This document shows, piece by piece, positions 1 to 3,975 of a stretch of DNA of 6,211 nt. Positions within the stretch are counted from its first letter, which is position 1, and each line of letters begins with the position of its first letter. The translations under genes and the position numbers were made by a program. The DNA comes from CAZZBK01 sp964652155 (GTDB taxonomy: Bacteria > Planctomycetota > Planctomycetia > Pirellulales > PNKZ01), in NCBI GenBank assembly GCA_964652155.1, contig CAZZBK010000225.1, forward strand, positions 1 to 6,211, in the 5' to 3' direction. The notes below the pieces were generated by a model that did no database searches, was not told the DNA's origin, and was given only the letters and a program-made list of their open reading frames with translations.

Positions 1-195
1 CCGGCGGCGCACGCCAGCCGCTTGCGAGGCGCGGACTGCCATGCGAGCCAGCGCTGGGCCCATCTTGCCGCCGACGCCCAGCACCAGCACGTCCCCCTCG
101 ATCTTGCCGAGCGCCTCGATCGCCGCGGGGCTTGGTTCGCTCAGCAGGTCTTCGAGTTGGTCGAGCGTGTCGACCGTCGCAGGGTAGGCGCTCAT
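1..195 (-). CDS. NAD(P)-dependent epimerase/dehydratase-like protein, N-terminal fragment
   Basis: Only the first 65 codons are in the window; the gene continues past the left edge. It starts at an ATG (193-195, read on the minus strand). After about 33 residues of mostly helical, acidic sequence comes a hydrophobic strand, DVLVLG, leading into G40-V-G-G43-K-M-G46. This matches the GxxGxxG dinucleotide-binding turn of extended short-chain dehydrogenases (Rossmann fold), and it is followed by the helix ALARMAVRAS. The family includes sugar-nucleotide epimerases and dehydratases that use bound NAD(P) in the cytoplasm; no signal peptide is seen. The substrate cannot be told because the catalytic YxxxK region is outside the window. 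No Shine-Dalgarno is visible: the bases before the ATG are C-rich. It lies 144 nt after the DUF1080 gene, so it may be a separate transcription unit. The Rossmann call is fairly safe; the exact family is a recollection of similar planctomycete N-termini. Confidence 0.72.
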   Translation of the reverse strand, partial: MSAYPATVDTLDQLEDLLSEPSPAAIEALGKIEGDVLVLGVGGKMGPALARMAVRASQAAGVRRR

Positions 196-223
196 GGGGG
201 GCGGTGCTCGTGTCGACAAGGAG

Positions 224-249
224 CGGGGGTCGTCAGGCCCCCGATTTTT
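224..249 (+). terminator. GC-rich hairpin followed by five T (terminator-like on + strand)
   Basis: CGGGGG (224-229) pairs perfectly with CCCCCG (238-243) across an 8-nt loop. On the plus strand it is followed by A and then five T (245-249), which is the form of a Rho-independent terminator. No plus-strand gene is upstream of it, so it would only stop antisense transcription. On the minus strand the same hairpin lies 28 nt before the epimerase-like start and has no U tract after it, so it may instead be a 5' leader structure. The stem and T run are seen; function is inferred. Confidence 0.35.
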
Positions 250-284
250 CGCAGATCGTGATCGGCTGGGTCATACAGGACCAT

Positions 285-304
285 CGGGAGACTAACGTCT
301 CCCG
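285..304 (-). terminator. Perfect 8-bp hairpin after the DUF1080 gene
   Basis: CGGGAGAC (285-292) and GTCTCCCG (297-304) form a perfect 8-bp stem with a 4-nt loop. It starts 35 nt downstream of the DUF1080 stop codon in the direction of transcription. That position suits transcription termination or 3'-end protection for the esterase-lactonase-DUF1080 operon. No U tract follows on the minus strand (the next bases are ATGGTCC), so it is not a canonical intrinsic terminator. On the plus strand it is followed by CTCTTT, a weak T-rich stretch. It could also be a copy of a dispersed palindromic repeat. Confidence 0.4.
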
Positions 305-339
305 CTCTTTAACGAAGCAGAGCTTAACAGGCTGTGCAG

Positions 340-1311
340 CTACTTCTTCTCCAGCAACCAAATGTTGCGGAAGCGGACGGGGTTGCCGTGGTTTTGCAGG
401 TACAGCGGGCCGGCCTCGGGGCCTTCCTTGACCGGCGCGGCGCGCGTGGCCTTGGGCACTTCGACGTTGTCTTGCACCACGACGCCGTTGTGACGCACCG
501 TGAGCCGCGCGTTTTGAGTCTTGGCGCCACTCGCGTCAAATCGGGCAGCCGTGTACTCGACGTCGTAGGTCTGCCAGCTCAGCGGCGGCAAGCACATGTT
601 GATCGCCGGATCGCTCGTCTCGTAAATGCCGCCGGCCTCGTTGTTCTTGCCGACCAAGCCGAACGAGTCGAGCACTTGTACCTCGTAGCGTCCTTGCAGG
701 TAGCAGCCGCTATTGCCGCGACCCTGACCCGACGCCTCGGGCTGAAACGGTGTGCGGAACTCCAAATGCAGCGTGCAGTCACCAAAGGTCTGGTTCGTGG
801 TGCTCCCTTCCATCAACCAACCCTCGGCGCTCACTTTACCCCCTTTGAAGGCATCGGCGTTCGAACCGTCGAACAGCACGACCGCGCCGGCCGGTGGCTT
901 GAGTCCCAGCGTGGGGCTGGCGCGTTCGATGCGTTTGAGCTTGCCGAGCGATTTGCCGCTGGAGTCCTCGACCTCTGCGACGCCGGCCTTGATTTTGTAC
1001 GTGAGCTTGTCACCCTTCACGACCAACGTGCCGTCGACGGTCTCGCCATTGGCTTCGCTGCGCGAGGCTTTGTCGGCCCCCGCGCCGGGCAGACCGCCGG
1101 TGTACGTGGTGGCGAGGAATTTGCCTTTGCCGCGGGCGACCACTTGCAAGCCGAGCGACGAGTTGCTGTCGAGCTTGCCGGTGTATTCGCCTTGCAGGGC
1201 GAAGTCGGGACCAGCCTCGGCCGGATCGGTGAATACATTGCTGCCGGGGGCCGCAAATAGAGCGCTACTGAGTCCCAAGGAAAATACGAACGAGGCAACG
1301 ATCAGACGCAT
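340..1311 (-). CDS. Secreted DUF1080 / 3-keto-disaccharide hydrolase family protein
   Basis: The protein has 323 residues. It starts at ATG 1309-1311; the open frame extends further upstream, but that part lies over the lactonase gene in another frame, and only this ATG gives a signal peptide (MRLIVASFVFSLGLSSALFA, cleaved near residue 20). Residues 36-135 are a beta-rich N-terminal module containing QGEYTG, GKF and GGLPG. Residues 143-320 are the DUF1080 domain (PF06439, concanavalin-like jelly roll), shown by LFDGS (146-150), LHLEFRTP (181-188), GRGNSGCYLQGRYEVQVLDS (198-216 region), GGIY (227-230), WQTYDVEY (246-253) and the ending LQNHGNPVRFRNIWL (305-319). Characterised family members cleave 3-keto-glycosides; substrate and activity here are inferred. 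It acts outside the cytoplasm. It lies 23 nt after the lactonase stop and is probably last in the operon. No Shine-Dalgarno is present. Length and motifs are complete, with no sign of damage. Confidence 0.93.
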   Translation of the reverse strand: MRLIVASFVFSLGLSSALFAAPGSNVFTDPAEAGPDFALQGEYTGKLDSNSSLGLQVVARGKGKFLATTYTGGLPGAGADKASRSEANGETVDGTLVVKGDKLTYKIKAGVAEVEDSSGKSLGKLKRIERASPTLGLKPPAGAVVLFDGSNADAFKGGKVSAEGWLMEGSTTNQTFGDCTLHLEFRTPFQPEASGQGRGNSGCYLQGRYEVQVLDSFGLVGKNNEAGGIYETSDPAINMCLPPLSWQTYDVEYTAARFDASGAKTQNARLTVRHNGVVVQDNVEVPKATRAAPVKEGPEAGPLYLQNHGNPVRFRNIWLLEKK

Positions 1312-1334
1312 GATGTAGAACTCGCTGGAGGAAG

Positions 1335-2219
1335 TTATTTCGATGCGGAATAACGAAGGCCGGTGGTCTTGGTGAGTCGGCGAAAAATCTTGTCGCCGGC
1401 GGTCACATAGAGTGTATCGAGTTTTGGGCCCGCGAACACGACGTTCGACAGGGGGCCCTGCTGCGGCTTGAGGATCACGCCCCCCATGCGTCCCGTGGGG
1501 TCGAACATCTGTAGCCCCATGTTCGTCGTGCAGTACAATCGCCCAACCGAGTCGACCGTCATGCCATCGGCGCTGCTGCGGGTCTGGCCGTTGGGGGTGC
1601 GGAGGAAATAATACGGCGACTTGAACCGGAGCGAGCCGTCCTTTTCGATCCGAAACACCCACAGTCGATCGCCGGCACTGTCGGCGACGACGAGCGAATG
1701 TTGGTCGGGCCAGAGGATGATGCCGTTGGGTCGCTCGATCCCCTCGTCGACCACGCGCGGCTGTTCTCCGGCGGGAATGAACCACACGCGCTGGTTGGCC
1801 GGGTCGGTAAAGTAAATGTTGCCGCGACGGTCGACCACGAGATCGTTCGAGGCCACGTCGGCGGCGATCGTCTTGGCCTGACCTTGTGCGTCGTAGGCCA
1901 CGATCTTTTTCTGGCCATTCTGGCAGCCGTACAACAGGCCGTCGGGGCCAAACATCAGCCCGTTGGTGGCGTAGCTCTGCTCGACAAACACATTGACTTT
2001 GAGCGTGGCGACGTCGAGCTTATGGATCTTGTTATTGGGAATGTCGGTGAAGTAGACATGGCCCTGAGCGTCGACGGCTGGCCCTTCGGTGAATTTGTAC
2101 CCCGAGGCGACCTGCTCCCAGTTTTCGTCCGGGATGAGCACCTGATTGAGTGCCATGTCCTGAGCGTGGAGTACGGCGGGAAGGAGGAACCATGCGAGGA
2201 TCGCGGTGCTGCGAGTCAT
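1335..2219 (-). CDS. Secreted SMP-30/gluconolactonase-like beta-propeller
   Basis: The protein has 294 residues from ATG 2217-2219. Residues 1-19 (MTRSTAILAWFLLPAVLHA) are a Sec signal peptide. The rest is a six-bladed SMP-30/gluconolactonase/LRE propeller. The divalent-metal site of the family is intact by motif: Glu45 in FTEGP, Asn125 in SNDLVVD, Asn165 in RPNGI and Asp218 in ADGMTVD. Blade strands repeat as GHVYFTD, GLLYGCQ, GNIYFTD, LVVADSAGDRLWVF, GRLYCTTNMG and DTLYVTAGDKIFRR. Family members hydrolyse sugar lactones such as gluconolactone to the acid, so a periplasmic lactonase role is likely, though the real lactone is unknown. It sits between a secreted esterase (93 nt upstream) and a DUF1080 protein (23 nt downstream), which suggests one carbohydrate-processing operon. 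There is no Shine-Dalgarno; the start is preceded by an unusual C/T-rich leader with three CCTCCAC copies. It appears complete. Confidence 0.93.
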   Translation of the reverse strand: MTRSTAILAWFLLPAVLHAQDMALNQVLIPDENWEQVASGYKFTEGPAVDAQGHVYFTDIPNNKIHKLDVATLKVNVFVEQSYATNGLMFGPDGLLYGCQNGQKKIVAYDAQGQAKTIAADVASNDLVVDRRGNIYFTDPANQRVWFIPAGEQPRVVDEGIERPNGIILWPDQHSLVVADSAGDRLWVFRIEKDGSLRFKSPYYFLRTPNGQTRSSADGMTVDSVGRLYCTTNMGLQMFDPTGRMGGVILKPQQGPLSNVVFAGPKLDTLYVTAGDKIFRRLTKTTGLRYSASK

Positions 2220-2259
2220 AGGTGGAGGTGTGGAGGAGTAAAGGGGGTGGAGGGGTGTC
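2220..2259 (-). promoter_or_regulatory. Pyrimidine-rich leader with three CCTCCAC copies
   Basis: Read on the minus strand, the 40 nt just before the lactonase ATG are almost only C and T, with a few A. The 7-mer CCTCCAC occurs exactly three times (2247-2253, 2230-2236, 2222-2228), the last ending 2 nt before the start codon. CCTCC is the complement of a Shine-Dalgarno, so this leader cannot pair with 16S rRNA in the usual way. It could keep the start site unstructured, bind a protein or small RNA, or be simple sequence without function. The sequence is certain; the regulatory role is not. Confidence 0.35.
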
Positions 2260-2299
2260 TGACGTTAGCCGCGACGCGGAGCGGAGCGCGTGACGTTGC

Positions 2300-2314
2300 A
2301 AGCGTGAATCGCTT
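2300..2314 (-). other. Small hairpin overlapping the esterase stop codon
   Basis: AAGCG (2300-2304) and CGCTT (2310-2314) form a 5-bp stem with a 5-nt loop, overlapping the TAA stop (2313-2315) of the esterase gene. It has no U tract and is too short for a convincing terminator, so read-through into the lactonase gene is expected. In the same 93-nt spacer the 7-mer TGACGTT occurs twice on the plus strand (2260-2266 and 2291-2297). Confidence 0.2.
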
Positions 2315-3182
2315 ATTTCGTTCCTTCGGCGCGCCAGAGCCACTTGAGTGACTCGGGCAGAATCGCGCCGCCTTGCTTGCCGTTGTGGCCACCGTCGCCG
2401 AACACGAATTGGTAGTCGTACTGGGCAAACTTCAGCGCGGCGGCCATCTCCTGATTGGCCAACGGCCAGTTGCCATGCAAGTTGTCGAGGTCACCCGAGC
2501 CGTCTTGCAAAAAGATTCGCAGCGGCTTTTTTTCCGTCTTGCGAATGAGCGCGTGGTAGACGTGTCCGCCGCGGATGTTGGTGAAGCTGCCAACGTGACT
2601 GAGCACCTTGCGAAAAGCGTCGGGCCGCTCCCAGGCCACGGTGAAGGCGCAGATGCCGCCAGAGCTAATGCCGCAGATGGCTCGCTGGTTCGGATCGTCG
2701 GTGAGTTTGTAGGTCTTGCTCACTTCGGGCAGAATTTCTTCGAGCAGAAATCGCGCGTACTGATCGCTGAGCGTGTCGTACTCGAAGCTGCGGTTGCTGC
2801 GTCCCTTGGCCGAGGGATCCGAGGCCGGCACGTTGCCCGGGTTGAGGAAGATACCGATCGTCACGGGCATGTCGCCGCGATGGATCAGGTTGTCGAACAC
2901 GATCGGCGCGCGGAACTGACCTTTGTCGTTCTGGTAACTACCGCCGTCCTGGAACACCATGACCGCCGCGGCTTTGCTGCCGTCGTATTGGGCGGGGACG
3001 TAGATCCAGTAGTCTCGTTCGGTCCCCTCGAAGATCTTGCTTGTCCACTTGTGCTGCGTCAGCTTGCCTTGCGGCACGTTGGGTTGCCGTTCGGAGTCGG
3101 GTCCCAGCTTGTAGTCATCGGCCGCGAACGAGGCGGAAGTCGTGGCGAGCAACAGAGTGCAGAGGAAGCAGCGACGCAGCAT
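2313..3182 (-). CDS. Secreted alpha/beta-hydrolase, putative esterase (esterase D / CE1-like)
   Basis: The protein has 289 residues from ATG 3180-3182. A GTG five codons earlier (3195-3197) is in frame, but its own bases form the GGAG ribosome binding site 9 nt before the ATG, so the ATG is preferred. Residues 1-20 (MLRRCFLCTLLLATTSASFA) are a signal peptide. The mature part is a putative-esterase (PF00756) alpha/beta-hydrolase: RDYWIYVPAQYD early strands (56-67), an FQDGG oxyanion-region motif (77-81), the nucleophile elbow G171-I-S173-S-G175, a likely acid in LQDGSGDLDN (Asp227 or Asp231), and catalytic His266 in GDGGHNG. Relatives remove acyl or feruloyl groups from sugars or cleave enterobactin; I infer a periplasmic carbohydrate esterase. 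It is first of the esterase-lactonase-DUF1080 group, 126 nt after the VTT gene, where a promoter may lie. It is complete, with no missing catalytic residue. The true substrate is unknown. Confidence 0.9.
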   Translation of the reverse strand: MLRRCFLCTLLLATTSASFAADDYKLGPDSERQPNVPQGKLTQHKWTSKIFEGTERDYWIYVPAQYDGSKAAAVMVFQDGGSYQNDKGQFRAPIVFDNLIHRGDMPVTIGIFLNPGNVPASDPSAKGRSNRSFEYDTLSDQYARFLLEEILPEVSKTYKLTDDPNQRAICGISSGGICAFTVAWERPDAFRKVLSHVGSFTNIRGGHVYHALIRKTEKKPLRIFLQDGSGDLDNLHGNWPLANQEMAAALKFAQYDYQFVFGDGGHNGKQGGAILPESLKWLWRAEGTK

Positions 3183-3191
3183 GAGCAAAAA

Positions 3192-3195
3192 CTCC
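3192..3195 (-). promoter_or_regulatory. Shine-Dalgarno GGAG of the esterase gene
   Basis: GGAG on the minus strand lies 9 nt before ATG 3180-3182. It decides the start against the in-frame GTG at 3195-3197, which overlaps it. It is the only clear ribosome binding site in the window. Confidence 0.6.
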
Positions 3196-3284
3196 ACGGT
3201 TGGCGGGCGACTCGGCGCGAGGAACGTGACAGCAGTAAGCTAATTGAGCCGCCGTGCGAACGCAAGTAATCCGGAATCCCCAAG

Positions 3285-3303
3285 CCGGCGGCTATGCTGC
3301 CGG
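3285..3303 (-). terminator. GC-rich hairpin just after the VTT gene
   Basis: CCGGCGGC (3285-3292) and GCTGCCGG (3296-3303) form an 8-bp stem with one mismatch on the minus strand (a G-U pair on the plus strand) and a 3-nt loop. It begins 5 nt after the VTT stop codon. No U tract follows on the minus strand (CTTGGGG). It may mark the end of the first transcription unit and separate it from the esterase operon. The position supports this; the missing U tract weakens it. Confidence 0.35.
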
Positions 3304-3308
3304 TTCTG

Positions 3309-3956
3309 TTACCGTGCCGCGCGGCGCAATCGCACGATCAGAGTGGCGACGAGCGGCAGAGCGATCGACGCGGCGAGGGCGAGCGGAAGCTGCCCGACCG
3401 ACACGGCGTAGGAGCCCAACACGGCGTAGGCGAGGGAGAGTCCCAGGTTGGCGAGCACGAGCGGACCAGCGATCGCGCGCCACGAGACCCCTAAACTGCC
3501 GAGCACAAGCACCGTGGCCTCGGCGAGCACGGGCAACGCGCGGGTCAACACGACGAGGTAGGCGCCATGTCGCTCGGCGAGCCGGCCGAGGTTGAGCCGG
3601 TCGTCCGAGCGAGTCCAGCGCTGGACAAGGGGTCGACCGCAGGTGCGTGCCAATGCGAAGGCGGCGGCGCTGCCGATCATCATGCCCAGCCAGCAGGCGA
3701 GTGTCGCCGTCGCGATTCCCAGCCGCGCGCCGGCGAGCGTGTTCACGAAACTCGATGGCACCGGCAACAGCACGTCGACGGCCAGTACGCCCACGGTCAG
3801 CAACGTGAATTGCAGCGGCGAGACACGCGCGTCGAACCAGCCGAGCACGCGCTGCTCGAATCGCTCGCCGAGCACGACGAAGGGGACGATCGGCACGGCG
3901 AGCGCGAGCGTGACGATCAGGAGCCACGAGACGATCGGTCGCGCGGTGCGTTGCAT
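3309..3956 (-). CDS. VTT-domain (DedA / TVP38-TMEM64 family) membrane protein
   Basis: The protein has 215 residues from ATG 3954-3956 and is rich in Leu, Ala and Val, with about five to six hydrophobic segments (roughly 9-29, 48-66, 80-104, 132-154, 160-183, 188-209). The family signature is present: DVLLPVPSSFVNTLAGARLG (61-80) as the first re-entrant motif, a GxxxGS/A-rich helix ending LARTCGRPLVQRW (102-114), and LTRALPVLAEATVLVLG (137-153) carrying the conserved Arg139 and Pro142. This is the SNARE-associated/VTT domain (PF09335). Proteins of this family are lipid scramblases or transporters, for example of undecaprenyl phosphate in DedA members; which lipid applies here is not known. 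The C-terminus RLRRAAR is basic and probably cytoplasmic. It follows the large upstream gene by 19 nt and is probably cotranscribed with it. No Shine-Dalgarno is evident. The length is usual for the family. Confidence 0.87.
   Translation of the reverse strand: MQRTARPIVSWLLIVTLALAVPIVPFVVLGERFEQRVLGWFDARVSPLQFTLLTVGVLAVDVLLPVPSSFVNTLAGARLGIATATLACWLGMMIGSAAAFALARTCGRPLVQRWTRSDDRLNLGRLAERHGAYLVVLTRALPVLAEATVLVLGSLGVSWRAIAGPLVLANLGLSLAYAVLGSYAVSVGQLPLALAASIALPLVATLIVRLRRAAR
3401..3430 (-). repeat. 12-bp direct repeat within the VTT gene
   Basis: ACACGGCGTAGG occurs at 3401-3412 and again at 3419-3430, a period of 18 nt that keeps the reading frame. It encodes the repeated Tyr-Ala-Val in AYAVLGSYAVSV (residues 176-187) within a hydrophobic segment. 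It looks like a small in-frame duplication, or a chance result of codon bias in a low-complexity membrane helix. Confidence 0.5.
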
Positions 3957-3975
3957 GAGCGGCGCTCGACGACGC

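Larger units (their letters stand above)
196..339. other. Intergenic gap with two hairpins
   Basis: This is the largest non-coding stretch in the window (144 nt), between the DUF1080 stop codon and the start of the epimerase-like gene. It holds two perfect inverted repeats (224-243 and 285-304), listed separately. A weaker GGTC/GACC pair lies at 269-272 and 279-282. I see no convincing sigma70-like promoter and no small ORF with coding character. The region probably holds both the end of the upstream operon and the promoter or leader of the epimerase-like gene. Confidence 0.6.

Noticed and set aside
334..1260. Long plus-strand open frame (308 codons) opposite the DUF1080 gene
   Set aside because: It is exactly antisense to a gene with a signal peptide and clear DUF1080 motifs; its translation shows no family motif. 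Long antisense frames are common in GC-rich DNA.
1312..1785. Upstream extension of the DUF1080 open frame over the lactonase gene
   Set aside because: The extension is Arg/Gly-rich without domain character and overlaps the well-supported lactonase gene in another frame; the inner ATG gives a proper signal peptide.
1698..2351. Plus-strand frame of 217 codons opposite the lactonase
   Set aside because: Antisense shadow of the beta-propeller gene; no signal peptide or motif.
2220..3182. Fusion or frameshift between esterase and lactonase (the two activities could be one broken gene)
   Set aside because: Each has its own signal peptide, start and stop codons and a complete domain, with 93 nt between them, so they are two intact genes.
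3237..3265. Possible sigma70 promoter before the esterase (TTGCGT, 17-nt spacer, TAGCTT on the minus strand)
   Set aside because: Only three of six bases match the -10 consensus and a weak -35; such matches are expected by chance. A promoter in this 126-nt gap is plausible but not shown.
2373..3269. Plus-strand frame of 298 codons opposite the esterase
   Set aside because: Antisense shadow: the minus strand carries a complete alpha/beta-hydrolase with its catalytic triad motifs.
3292..3927. Minus-strand frame of 211 codons overlapping the VTT gene
   Set aside because: It is extremely Arg/Ala-rich, an out-of-frame shadow of a hydrophobic protein; the other frame carries the VTT motifs.
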